Positions 30,273 through 41,190 of a DNA stretch of 64,000 nucleotides are shown piece after piece. Both the position numbers and the translations under genes were made by a program. How positions within the stretch are numbered: the stretch's first letter is position 1; every line of letters starts with the position of its first letter. The notes beneath the pieces were generated by a model. The model was not told where the DNA came from, made no database searches, and saw only the letters and a list, made by a program, of their open reading frames with translations. The DNA comes from Dillenia suffruticosa (taxonomy: Eukaryota; Streptophyta; Magnoliopsida; Dilleniales; Dilleniaceae), in the NCBI GenBank assembly GCA_033439265.1, contig JAVTVX010000017.1:777001-841000 (forward strand). Direction: 5' to 3'.

Positions 30273-31157
30273 ATGGCTTCTTCTCCTTCAACATTTAAAA
30301 CGACTACTCATGCACGTTCAATTAGCTTGCCTTCTAGATCACATCCTATTACTGCAACTGCAGAAGAGAGTTTGTGCAAATTGAGGGCTTCAGAAGCAAC
30401 AACATTGTCACCATCATCGATTTCCCACAACCTGAGCATCCTTGGCGGATTGTGTGGAAATATGAATGATATGCTTCAGCTGCCACTCACTCAACAAACT
30501 CTCTGCCATAAACAACATGCGAGGTATCTAGAAGAGGTCTTGGATGGATCTCTTCAATTATTGGACATCTGTTGGGCTACCAAGGATGTTTTGTCCCTTA
30601 CAAAAGAAAGTGTTCAAGAGCTTGCAGCATCCCTCCGAAGAAGAAAATGCGGAGACTGTGACCTAGATAGCAAAGTCGAGGGCTTCAAGACCTCTAGAAA
30701 GAATGCAAGTAAGTTGGTTCGAAAGTGCCTTGCCAATTTGAAGAAAGTCAAGAAAAATTTTGACTTGCTGATTCAGGATCAGGGACATCCTTCCTTGGTC
30801 AAAATGCTAGGAGAAGCAGAAGCAGCCAGCGTTCCAGTGTTTGAGTCCCTTCTACTGGTTGTACCAGGGACAAAGTCAGAATCAAAATCTTTTGTCTCCA
30901 AATTAATTCGATCCAAGCGTGTAGCATGTGAAGGAGAAAACTTGCATACAAGTGAAGTTGAGAATATAGAATGTGCCTTGGATGCATTGAAGCTGCAGAA
31001 GCCGAGTAAAAGTGATGAATTCGAGCGAGTGCAAAATCTGCAGAAGCAGTTGGAGTCATTTGAGTTGAGGATTCAGGAACTTGATGAGGGAGTAGAGAGC
31101 CTGTTCAGGCATCTAATGAGAATTAGAGTCTCTCTTCTCAATATTCTGAACTATTAG
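30273..31157 (+). CDS. DUF241 family protein, copy 1
   Basis: A single-exon gene of 294 residues, the usual length for this plant-specific family (Pfam DUF241, PF03087). The N-terminus has the family signature HARSISLPSRSHP, then LPLTQQTL, LDGSLQLLDIC and KESVQELAASLRRRK. The C-terminus ends HLMRIRVSLLNILNY. Several helical stretches with heptad-like Leu spacing suggest a coiled-coil-rich protein. No membrane segment or catalytic motif is visible, and the biochemical role of the family is not established as far as I know. Copy 4 on the opposite strand is its closest relative here. The frame is intact, and a TATA box lies about 90 bp upstream. Confidence 0.92.
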   Translation: MASSPSTFKTTTHARSISLPSRSHPITATAEESLCKLRASEATTLSPSSISHNLSILGGLCGNMNDMLQLPLTQQTLCHKQHARYLEEVLDGSLQLLDICWATKDVLSLTKESVQELAASLRRRKCGDCDLDSKVEGFKTSRKNASKLVRKCLANLKKVKKNFDLLIQDQGHPSLVKMLGEAEAASVPVFESLLLVVPGTKSESKSFVSKLIRSKRVACEGENLHTSEVENIECALDALKLQKPSKSDEFERVQNLQKQLESFELRIQELDEGVESLFRHLMRIRVSLLNILNY

Positions 31158-32867
31158 TTAACCTTGTTCACAACTTTTGTAAATTATTCCTCTTTTCCAT
31201 TTTGAGAGGAATACAATTTTGACTGTGTATAAAATATTGATTCAAATACAATCAAAATACATGCAGTTATCTAAAAACACCTGTTCCCCTTTTTTTGGTG
31301 ATAAGCTCATTTAGTTTTTCATCTGGGCCATAAGTTGCAATCATTCAAATGCTGGCCTATATAATATGACCATTATTGTTGTGTTTGTGCTGTCTAAGTG
31401 CTTAAAGAAAGCAAGTTTAGCTCCAAAATCCCAATCTAATCACATTATACGAAATTGTCTTGGCTGTCAAGATTCTTGTTGCTCCCTGCGTGCTATTTTG
31501 GGAAGTGCAGAAAAGTATAATAGATTAACAGGGAACCAGCATATTCTATGCTTCACGTTATGAATGATGTGGCTAAAAATGCTGGTTTTTAGGTGTAATC
31601 TGACAATAATGACCAGCATATTCTATGCTTCACGTTATGAATGATGTGGCTAAAAATGCTGGTTTTTAGGTGTAATCTGACAATAATGAACTTAGGAAGG
31701 TATCAAAAAGATGATGAACACTTGCATAACTTGGGAAACAAGATGAATTCAGGTTGGCCTCAAGGCTGTCAAGATTCTAATTGCTCCCGATGTTGATAAG
31801 AGTTGTGCAGAGCCACATGAGGAATTCATTTAAATGGCATTTCCCTCATGAGGCCTGTCGAATAAACCATGCCCTTCACTTAAAATGTCACTTGTTATTA
31901 ATCATTTGACTCTATGATAATTGAGCTCAAGAATCAGAAGGCTTATTCCTAAGTATCAGGCCTACGATGTCCTTCACAAGATCCATCTTCAACTCCATAA
32001 ACATATTTCCTCAGAGATTACGAGGGAATTAGAATGTTCATTTATCTCCATAGGTAATTAAAACAATTATTTGAGTCCAGACATGTACATTTCACTTGTG
32101 TGATTATATATTTTATACCCGCTTGATGTAATTAATCTGTCAATAGAAATTTTATCAAACACATCCAGGGTTGATAGGCTTACTATGACTACTGGTTGAG
32201 GATAACTAGCTATCAAATAATAAGTTTGCACAATATGTACATTTATTTGATGAAGTCAAGGCTGCAGAGATGGATCTTGCCCCGTTTCAGGGAAGCATTT
32301 TTGTAACATCCGTACAGGTTTGGCTAATATTAAAAGTCATAATTTCATATACTGAAATTATGACTGTATCACTTCTTATCCAGTGTTAACCAAGTCATAT
32401 ATAGCTTTAATCATACTCAAGTATCAATTGAGTTTCCCGCATTGTGCACTGGTTTGTTACAAAATTATGTTGTCCTTCCATACGCAGATTCCACTCGTCT
32501 CCAATATAACATAGACCCATCGCCAGATCTGCATTTATCTTTCAATTTATGCTTTTTTAAAAGGTTCTGAAGGTTTTGGTCCTCTAGACATGGCAGCGGT
32601 CTGTGTCTCATCAAAAAGTGTGACCCAATCATGTAGGCATATTGTTTTTGTTTTATAAGAAGCCACCTTTTATGAGGATTCAAATTTGTTGGGAAATGAA
32701 CCGCATGATAGCCAATCAAATTAGGATAATAGGATTCCTTCTGTCTTGCTATTTTCGTCTATATGTACTTGGATGTAGAAGGGTTTCATCAACACTCTAT
32801 TCTTCACAAGAATCTTTCATCTCGTATATCTTCATAGCTAGACTGCATTTTTGCACAAAAGAGAAGG
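31158..32867. other. spacer between DUF241 copies 1 and 2
   Basis: No gene, apart from the 77-bp duplication. It carries 3'-flank words shared across the cluster, such as GGCTGTCAAGATTCT near 31460 and 31767. From about 32485 it carries the upstream block of the next copy, including CTAGACATGGCAGC near 32583, CAAATTTGTTGGG at 32681 and TATATGTA at 32760. Confidence 0.6.
31535..31688. repeat. 77-bp perfect tandem duplication
   Basis: Positions 31535-31611 and 31612-31688 appear identical base for base, starting ACCAGCATATTC and ending CTGACAATAATG. Perfect identity implies a very recent duplication or an assembly artefact. It lies in the 3' flank of DUF241 copy 1 and has no coding content. 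Confidence 0.9.
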
Positions 32868-33730
32868 ATGGCATCTTCTATGGCAACCTCTAAGACTACT
32901 ACTCATGCTCGTTCAATCAGTTTGCCTTCCAGATCACATCCTATTACTGCAACTGCAGAAGAGAGTTTGTGCAGATTGAGGCCTCAGAAGCCACCTCATC
33001 AATTTCCCACAAGTTGAGAGCCCTTAGTGAATTGTATGAAGACTTGAATGAAATTCTTGAGTTGCCTTTAACCCAACAATCTCTGCGTACCCAAAATGCA
33101 AAATGGGCAGAAGAGGGCTTGAATGGATCTCTTCAGTTGCTGGATCTTTGCAGTGCTAGTAAGGACATTTTGTCACCAGCGAAGGAATGTGTTCAAGAGC
33201 TTGCATCATCCCTCAGGAGAAGAAAAGTTGAGGAATGTGGTCTAGAGAAAGAAGTTGAATGCTTCAAGAGGTTAAGAAAGAATGTAACTAAATTGGCACA
33301 AAAGTGCCAGGAAAATCTGAAGAAAATCAAGAAGAATCTCTTAGTTCAAGGTCAAGGTCTTCCTTCTGCGGTCAATCAGCTAAGAGGAGCAGAAGCAACA
33401 GGTCTCTCAATTTTTGAGTCCCTTCTATATGTTGCATTGGGGTCAAAGTCAGAATCTAAATCTTTGGTCTCCAAATTTATCCCATCTAAAAGGGTATTGT
33501 GCGAAAACCAAGAGCAATATACTAGTGAAGTGGAGAAGATAGATGGTGCCTTGGAGGCTATGAGGAGGCAGAAGTCAAGCCAAAGTTGTGACTTTGTGCA
33601 AGTGCAAAATCTGCAGAAGCTGCTGGGGGCACTTGAGCTGGGGGTTCAAGATCTTGAGGATGGACTAGAGAGCCTCTTCGGGCATCCAATGAGAACAAGA
33701 GTCTCCCTCCTCAACATCCTCAACCATTAG
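32868..33730 (+). pseudogene. DUF241 copy 2, one frameshift near codon 39
   Basis: The start MASSMATSKTTTHARSI at 32868 is normal. One base is missing near 32979-32981: TTGAGG is followed directly by CCTCAG, where intact copies have three bases more or less equivalent to GCT or TCC at that codon. The original frame then stops at 33015-33017. In the shifted frame the rest of the domain, about 250 codons, is fully open to a normal stop at 33730 and ends RTRVSLLNILNH. A promoter with CAAATTTGTTGGG and TATATGTA lies upstream. The shifted frame has no nearby ATG. This is a very recently lost gene, a sequencing error, or less likely a gene rescued by splicing or frameshifting. Confidence 0.8.
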
Positions 33731-35109
33731 CTCAACTAGTTACAGATTTCTTTATATACAACAGATTCAACAAATTTTGTATAGTATTACAATTTTGACA
33801 GAATATAATATGTCAATTCAAATGAATCAAATTCATACTTTTCAACATTCTCAACTATCAGTCATCTAGTTACAAACTTTTGTTATATCCAACAAAATAT
33901 ATTTGTGACAGTGTCTAAAGTCAGAATCAATCAAAATACATACATTAAAGATCTAAAGATATCTTTCTTCCTTTTTTGTTGCTTCTTCTGTTATAGTATT
34001 TCACAAAAAAGAAAGAAAAAAATCTATATATAAGGCTCAAACATAATTTGTCCTATTTTTTGTGGTATAATTCATTCAATAAAAGGCCAAGCAAAATTGA
34101 AATTACAAGAAGAAAAAAACTTGCAGCATGTATATATCCTGTTGTCGTTGACAAGTTCCATCTGCATAGGCACTGTCTGATGATTATGTATCTGAAATTT
34201 GAATGGGAACTAATAATTAAGTGATCAAACAGTGATGGGGTAAATGCGATGAACATCAGTTGACCTCAAGGTTGTCAAGATTCCAGTTGCTCCCTCAAGA
34301 GTGAGCCAGGCAGACAAGAGTTATGCAGAAGCCGCATGATGAATTCATTTTTAATAAACTCCCAATAAGTTGTGATGCTGCTTAGGTCCTAAAATTGGAT
34401 AGATTAATGGCATTGTGCTCGTGTGGTCTAGTTTTTTATAGTCCTCTGAGCCATGCTGATCTTGCGGGGAACAATCTCTCAGAATGCCACTTGATGTTAT
34501 TAATCACTTGATTATTAAATTTGGATCAAGGCCGCAGCACATATGGATCTTGCTTCTTGGCAGAGAAGCACGTTAATAACATCTGTTCAAGTTAATGCCC
34601 TGCAATTTGTGGCCCTTGTGGTTGGGCAAATGACAATGAACAAATAAAATCATGTGGGTTGGTATTTTACAATAATTATTAAGCTGTCTATGGTATTAAT
34701 CATGGCAAGCATCAATTAAATGGCAATCTGAAAATTATATTAGCTCTTCACCGTGCAGATTCCTCGTCTCTTCTATGAAATAGACCCTGTTGCCAAATCT
34801 GCAGTCATCCATCACGTTGCCTTTTTTCTTATATTTTTGCAAGTTTTTGTCTTTCGTGCATCTTAGGCTCATATTTCATGAAGAGAGTTGGATCTGATCA
34901 TACAATCATCCACAGATTTCTAAAGGATCCCTACTTGTCTGGTGATCAACCAGATGGCAGCCAATCAAATTAGGATGATGAGATTCCTTCTGTCTGGCTT
35001 TATGTTTCCTCTTTATATATACGAATTTTGGCACAGAAGGGCTCATTCATCAACATTCTCTTCTCCACTAGATTTTTCTATCCCCTATAGCTTCATATCA
35101 ATTGCAGGA
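33731..35109. other. spacer between DUF241 copies 2 and 3
   Basis: No gene. It holds the cluster's 3'-flank block (GACCTCAAGGTTGTCAAGAT near 34262, and a CATGCTGATCTTGC word near 34453) and the upstream block of copy 3 from about 34755, with TATATATA at 35014-35021. Confidence 0.6.
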
Positions 35110-35986
35110 ATGGAAAGGATGGCATCTTCTACTGCTGCCTCTAAAACTGCTAGCCATGCTCGTTCGATCAGTTTGTCTTCTAGATCCCATCCTATTACCT
35201 CTACTGCGGAAGAGTGTTTGGACAGATTGAGGGCGCAGAAGCCACATCATCTTCTCTATCATCGATTTCCCACAAGTTGAATATCCTCTGTGAATTGTAT
35301 GAAAATCTGAGTGACATGCTGCAATTGCCACTCACACAACACTTTCTCCATACCCAAAATGCAAAATGGGCAGAAGAGATCTTGGATGGTTCTCTTCAAT
35401 TATTGGATGTTTGTGGTGCCACCAAGGATGTTTTATCAGTAAAGAAGGAACCTTTTCAAGAGCTTGGATCATCCCTCAGGAGAAGAAAAGCCAGAGACTG
35501 TAGCCTGGAGAGTAAAGTCGAATGCATCAGGAACTCTAGAAAAACTGTGACTAAATTGGTCAAAAAATACCTTACAAATTTAAAGAAAATTAAAAAAGAA
35601 TCTCTTAGTGGAAGATCCTGGGCATCCTTCCTTGGTCAACATGCTATGTGAAGCAGAAGCAGCCAGTCTTTCAGTGTTCGAGTCCCTTCTCTTGGCTGTA
35701 TCAGGATCAAAGACAGAATCAAAGCCCTGGTCTCCAAATTGATCTGATCTAAACGGATAGCATGTGAAGGAGAAAAGCTGTATGCAGTGAAGTGGAGAAT
35801 TTAGATTCTGCCCCGGAAGCATTGAAGTGGAACAAGTCAAGCAAAACCAATGACTTCCTGAGAAATCTGCAGAAACAGTTGGAGACATTTGAATTGAGGG
35901 TCCAGGATCTTGATAAGGGAATCGAGAACCTCTTCAGGCATCTAATGAGAATAAGAGTCTCCATTCTCAACATTCTCAACCATTGA
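35110..35986 (+). pseudogene. DUF241 copy 3, multiply broken
   Basis: The start is MERMASSTAASKTASHARS at 35110, with the second Met (35119) matching the family start. A one-base loss near 35231-35236 shifts frame at the same codon region as in copy 2. The shifted frame is open to 35651, where a second shift occurs. A further shift lies near 35725, followed by an in-frame TGA where relatives have Arg in the LIRSKR motif. The last 64 codons (35792-35986) are again recognisable, ending HLMRIRVSILNILNH. A TATA box and leader are still present. It cannot make a full DUF241 protein. Confidence 0.88.
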
Positions 35987-37080
35987 CGCATCTAGTTACA
36001 AACTTCTGTATATCCATCCATCGCAATCACAATTTTGTACGGAATACATTTTTTTCGGTGCATAATATGTGAATTCAAACATTAAAGATCCAAAGATATC
36101 TTGTTTTTCCTTCTTCAGTTATTTATTATTTTAAATTTATTTATTTATTAATAAATTTTCAAATTAAAATTTGATGAAATCATTTCAGGTATTTGGAATA
36201 AATAAAATATAAATTAAAAAAAAAACCAATTCGTTACCGCACAGGATGAATTCATTTGATAGGTCTTCGCACAAGTTTGTGGTGCACGTTAGCGTAGTTC
36301 ATTCAATGTCACTGCACTCGTGTCATCTGATTTTATAGTCCTTCCCCAAGTCATGCTGATCTTGCAGGGGACAATGTCTCAGACTGCCACTTAATGTAAT
36401 TAATCACTTCATTATAATTAATCACTTCATTATTATAAATGGATCAAGGCTGCGTATATGGATCTGGCTCCTTGGTGGGGGAAGTACCTCAATAACATCT
36501 GGTCAATTTTAGCTAGTGCCCTTCAATTGTAAGCCTTGTGGTGGGCAAATGACTATTGAACAAATAAAAATGCATGCGGGTTGGAGAGACCAATGCTTAT
36601 TTTTGAATAATTGCTAAGCCTTTTATAGCATTAATCATGCACCAGCATCAATTAGATTACTTGCATTCTGCTCTGGCAAGCCATAAAGTATATTTGCTCT
36701 TTGCTGCGCAGATTCCACTTGTCTCTTCTATGACATAGACCCTGTTGCCAATTCTGCGGTAACTGATCTTTTCTTAAGTTTTGCAGGTTTTCGTCGGCTG
36801 CACATGGCAGCAGCCCACATATTACTTGCTTTCTTTAGCTCGAAAGAGTGCACAAACACAACAATAATGGTCATATTATAGACCAGCATTTGAATGATTG
36901 CAACTCATGGCCCAGATGAAAAACTAAATCATCACAATAAAAGGGGGGAACAGATGCTTTTAGATCTTTAACTGTATATATTTTGATTGTGTTTGAATAG
37001 ACATTTCATACACGGTCAAAAATGTATTCCTCAAAAAACAAAAAAGAGGAATAATGTACAATAATTGGTAACAAGGTTAA
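35987..37080. other. spacer with a truncated DUF241 upstream block
   Basis: It contains the 3'-flank block of copy 3. At about 36690-36826 is the distal upstream block of another plus-strand unit (CAGATTCCACTTGTCTC, then CACATGGCAGCAGCC). That block is cut at 36826, where sequence matching the reversed 3' flank of copy 1 begins. No gene follows it on the plus strand. Confidence 0.65.
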
Positions 37081-37962
37081 CTAATAGTTCAGAATGTTGA
37101 GAAGGGAGACTCTAATTCTCATTAGATGCCTGAACAGGCTCTCCACTCCCTCATCAAGTTCCTGAATCCTCAACTCAATTGACTCCAACTGCTTCTGCAG
37201 ATTTTGAACTTGCTCGAAGTCATTACTTTTGCTGGACTTCTGCTGCTTCAATGCATCCAAGGCGTAATCTATCTTCTCCACTTCACTTGTATGTAAGTCT
37301 TCTCCTTCACATGCTATACGCTTAGATCGAATTAATTTGGAGACAAAAGATTTTGATTCTGACTTTGTCCCTGATAGAACCATTAGAAGGGACTCAAACA
37401 CTGAAACGCTGGCTGCTTCTGCATCTCCTAGCATGTTGACCAAAGGACGACCCTGATCCTGAACCAGCAAGTCACAATTTTTCTTGACTCTCTTCAAATT
37501 TGCAAGGCACTTTTGAACCAACTTAGTTGCATTCTTTCTAGAGGTCCTGAAGCCCTCGACTTTGCTATCTAGGGCACAGTCTCCGCTTTTGCCTCTTCGG
37601 AGGGATGATGCAAGCTCTTGAACACTTTCTTTTGTAAGTGACAGAACATCCTTAGTAGCTGCGCAGACGTCCAATAATTGAAGAGATCCATCCAAGACCT
37701 CTTCTAAATACCTTGCATGTTGTTTATGGCAGAGAGTTTGTTGAGTGAGTGGCAGCTGAAGCATATCATTCATATGTTCACACAATCCGCTAAGGACACT
37801 CAGGTTGTGGGAAATCAATGATGGTGAAGATGTTGCTGCTTCTGAAGCCCTCAATTTGCACAAACTCTCTTCTGCAGTTGCAGTAATAGGATGTGATCTA
37901 GAAGGCAAGCTAATTGAACGTGCATGAGTAGTAGTTTTGAAGGTTGAAATAGAAGAAGCCAT
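37081..37962 (-). CDS. DUF241 family protein, copy 4
   Basis: An intact single-exon gene of 293 residues, very similar to copy 1 along its whole length, including MASS-STFKTTTHARSISLP and the end SLLNILNY. The frame is open to an upstream ATG at 38028. That ATG lies only a few bases from the TATA box (38037-38044), inside sequence matching the untranslated leader of copy 1, so the start is placed at 37962. With its flanks it forms an inverted duplication with copy 1. It is one residue shorter because of a codon loss in the QDQG region. Function is unknown, as for the family. Confidence 0.92.
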   Translation of the reverse strand: MASSISTFKTTTHARSISLPSRSHPITATAEESLCKLRASEAATSSPSLISHNLSVLSGLCEHMNDMLQLPLTQQTLCHKQHARYLEEVLDGSLQLLDVCAATKDVLSLTKESVQELASSLRRGKSGDCALDSKVEGFRTSRKNATKLVQKCLANLKRVKKNCDLLVQDQGRPLVNMLGDAEAASVSVFESLLMVLSGTKSESKSFVSKLIRSKRIACEGEDLHTSEVEKIDYALDALKQQKSSKSNDFEQVQNLQKQLESIELRIQELDEGVESLFRHLMRIRVSLLNILNY

Positions 37963-38036
37963 TTTTCTTTTGTGCAAAGTTGAGAGAGAATTTGGAGAGA
38001 AAAGATTGTTTTTGAATGAGCACTGCATACCAAGTG

Positions 38037-38127
38037 TATATATAAAAGAACAGAAAGCGAGAAAAAAAGAGAATATGGCTATCTTGATTTAATTCGCTGT
38101 CATCCAATTGATCTCCCGACAAATTTG
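38037..38127 (-). promoter_or_regulatory. promoter of DUF241 copy 4
   Basis: On the minus strand, CAAATTTGTCGGG lies at 38127-38115 and TATATATA at 38044-38037, with the CATTCAAAAACAATCT-like start region just downstream. The arrangement matches copy 1. Confidence 0.65.
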
Positions 38128-38359
38128 GCATCATTTAACCAATTATAAAGTCTTAAATGGGAAAAGCGAAACAAAAGCATCCTCATGTGATTCATGGAAT
38201 ATAATATGAACGCACACGAGTAGCCTGCTGCCATCTATTTATTAGATTCTCTTCAATTGTATGCCTCATGTATGGCAAGAAGAGAAATTCTTGTAGGTTG
38301 GACAGATCATTGTAATGCAAATTTTAAACCATATATAACTTATTGTGTTGGCCTATGAT

Positions 38360-38700
38360 CTGTGATTATTCCACTTGTCTATATTATATCATGGACCCTG
38401 TTTTCTAAAATCTCCTGCTTATCCATTATTTGTCCATTATTTAAGTCATGCAAAATTTGGGCCGCCAGACATGGTAGCACCCCTCTCGTGCACCTTCCCA
38501 TTCTAAAGCTTGAATTGTGAGATCTGATCAGAGAGTCCTTTTTTTTTTCCCCATTTGCTAATCCTTCGTTAGCATCAAGATGCCAAATTTGTCGGGAGAT
38601 GAACCACAGGACAGGCAATACAAGGAGTATAATATGATTCTTTCTCTCTTCCTATTGATTATATACTTGGGGTGGATTGCATATGCGCGGCATTTTTCAT
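38360..38700 (+). promoter_or_regulatory. orphan DUF241-type promoter without a gene
   Basis: Upstream-block words GACATGGTAGCA (near 38469), CAAATTTGTCGGG (38584-38596) and TATATA (38660-38665) occur in the usual order on the plus strand. No DUF241 coding sequence follows. It stands head-to-head with the copy 4 promoter. Downstream DNA is AT-rich and then retroelement-derived. Confidence 0.6.
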
Positions 38701-38879
38701 TGATCCTCATTTAGTTTCCTTATTCATAAAAAATTATGTTGATACCAAAAAAAATAAAAAAATAAAAAAAAGAGAAGAAAAAGAAAAAGAAGAAATTCCC
38801 AAAAGTTGAAATTGGGGAATTTGAAACGAAAATGTGAAAAGTTTGATTGAGAGATGATTATGATTTTGATTGGGATATT

Positions 38880-40883
38880 TTTCTTTTGGCTTGATTGTAT
38901 TTCATGATATGGGATATAGGGGATATACTGTTGACATGCTTCTTTGATATATTTATTACACGATACATTTATCCTTTTACCCTTCCTTTACCCAAACCAC
39001 GTTACAACCCTTACAAAGACCCCCGGATTTTTGTTTTGAATTCATATAAGTAGTGGAGATTTGATAAATAAGCAAACTTATGGTAATAGCATACTATGTT
39101 TTGATTTTGAGAGTTATTGATAAATTCCCTTAAACACTTTGAGTGTATAGAGTGAAATTTTTATGAGGGTATTGAATCTTGATGCATTGAATTTTGATGA
39201 AGTTATCGAGCTTGATGGGATGCTTATATTTTCTTTTAAAGTTTTAAAACTATGATCACTTGCTCTCTGAATTGTTATTTTTGTTTGAATTTTTCGATGT
39301 GTGCTGTTTTGAAATTATTTGAAGATGAATTGAAGGAGGGGAAGGAGTGAAGAAGAGAATACTTGTGTGACATTAATCTAGTGAATGCTTGAGGACAAGC
39401 ATTCGTTTGGTGTGGGAGAATTTGATAACATGCAATTTTGTCAATTTATTATTGTTATCATGATTTGAATTTGAATTGTTTAATGCACTAATAGTTGGTT
39501 TTATTGAATTTTATTTTTAGGAGATTGAAATTGAAGACTTGGAGCAAATTGGGCTTAATAAGGTAATTTTGGAACTAATTGGGTCAAGACATCTTATTGG
39601 AGTTTGAAGAAGAGAAGTTTGAATTTTAATTTCAGCATTCTAGTAGAGTTTCTAATTTTCTCAATAGGAAGAGTCCTAATTAAATTAGAAAACTAGAAAA
39701 AATGAAAGTTGCATTATTCTTTAGGAGAAAATATCTTCTTTCCTATTTTCTATGAAGAGGAAGAGTTCTAATCAAATTGGAAGACTAGAAAGAAAGAAAG
39801 TTTCCTATTTTCACAAAAAGGGGCCGGTTACCTTGCTTGTTTAAATACAAAAGGGGCTGCACTCAAAGACACAACATAATACTCTCTACACAAGAAAAGA
39901 GAGGGCTGCTGCAGAGAAACACAATACTCCAAGGAGGTGGCTGCATCTTAAGGAGAAAATAGAGGAACTTCATGACAGTTTATTTAATTTCTCATTAGGT
40001 TTTATTTTTTATTTTTTTTCTTTCTTTTTAGGAACATTATTTTTTATTTTCTTGTGTTGATACTTACCACCATGAGTGGTTAGTTTCTTTATTCTGATTC
40101 AAGGGGAATTTTAATCGATTGTTTTTCATTGTGAGGTTATATTCTTAATTTAATTTCTTGTCTTTTATTCAAGTATTCGTCGATTTTTGGTTTATTTTTA
40201 TGAAAAATTGGTATTGGTTAATCTGATAATTTAATTCAATATCAATTTTTCTACTGCATCCAGGATTTCAGTGATCCGTAATTGTCATGAATGAATGATA
40301 CGAGTAGCAAATAGGTTATATATGTTTATGGGTCGTTTGTCGATATTCATTTTAACTTAAGGAATCGATGAAACAAAATCGAATAATTGTACGGCTATCC
40401 TGGTTATTTGTATTTTGGTTTAACTATTTTCACAGAACTTAATGCTGTCATTATTTGATATGGAACGCTATCGTGCCCAGTCGATTAATGATAAATTTTG
40501 ATTGGATGCTGGGTTTGGTCAATTATTTTAGGAAAACACAAGATTTATTATGGCTATCCTAATAGATCTAAGGTTAAATGCTTGAATTGCAAGAATAATA
40601 TTTTCAACCAATGATCAATAAGACAATCGAATATACGAACCTTTGGATCGGAGTTTGGTGAATTGAATTCTTCTTTAAATTTTAGTATTTTTGCATATTT
40701 GATTTGTCTTTTAATTTTACCTATTTAATTTTGATTTAGGAATTTCTTTTATAAACCCCCCATTTTATTTTGGCATTACTAAGGAGTTAAGTTAACATAG
40801 TTCCCTTGAGATTCGACCTGGTAACCACTATTGTTACAGTTTGTTGCATTGGGGGAATCAGTATTAATTTGAGGGTTTCGACA
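38880..40883 (+). mobile_element. fossil LTR-retrotransposon 3' end (probable Ty3/Gypsy)
   Basis: The stretch near 39390-39422 (CTTGAGGACAAGCA, then GTGTGGGAGAATT) resembles the 3' internal end and polypurine tract of plant Ty3/Gypsy elements as I recall them. An LTR-like segment of about 1.46 kb follows, from TGATAACATG (39423) to TTTCGACA (40883), beginning TG and ending CA. About 0.5 kb of non-coding internal sequence precedes it. No coding domains or second LTR are seen, and no target-site duplication is evident, so this is a truncated old copy. The left edge is uncertain. Confidence 0.6.
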
Positions 40884-41190
40884 ACCCTAAACCCATGCAT
40901 CATGCATCATGCATCTCTCAATTGAAGTAGCTCAGTTGTGTAAGGAGCAATAAAACAAACAAAAGAACAAGCAAATGCAATAACAAATATAAGATTGATT
41001 TCCTGCTCCCAACAATGATTCAGTTTGTTCTGATTACTGTACTTCAGGCTTTAGCATGAAGGCAATGGTTAAGAAAAAATGGGATAATGTGATAAACCAA
41101 GAAAGTGGAAACACAAGTATAGTTATATCATAAGGAAAGAAAACAAAAAGATCTATCCTCCATCTCTTCCCATGAATTATTGTGTCAAGT

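Noticed and set aside
32969-33730. DUF241 copy 2 as a shorter intact gene
   Set aside because: The frame opens with GTG within the family N-terminal region and has no nearby ATG. It is the shifted continuation of the gene that starts at 32868.
37963-38028. Earlier ATG for DUF241 copy 4
   Set aside because: It sits a few bases from the TATA box, and the matching region in copy 1 is untranslated leader.
39423-40883. Solo LTR
   Set aside because: Sequence to its left looks like retroelement internal DNA, and no matching short duplication flanks it, so a truncated 3' end fits better.
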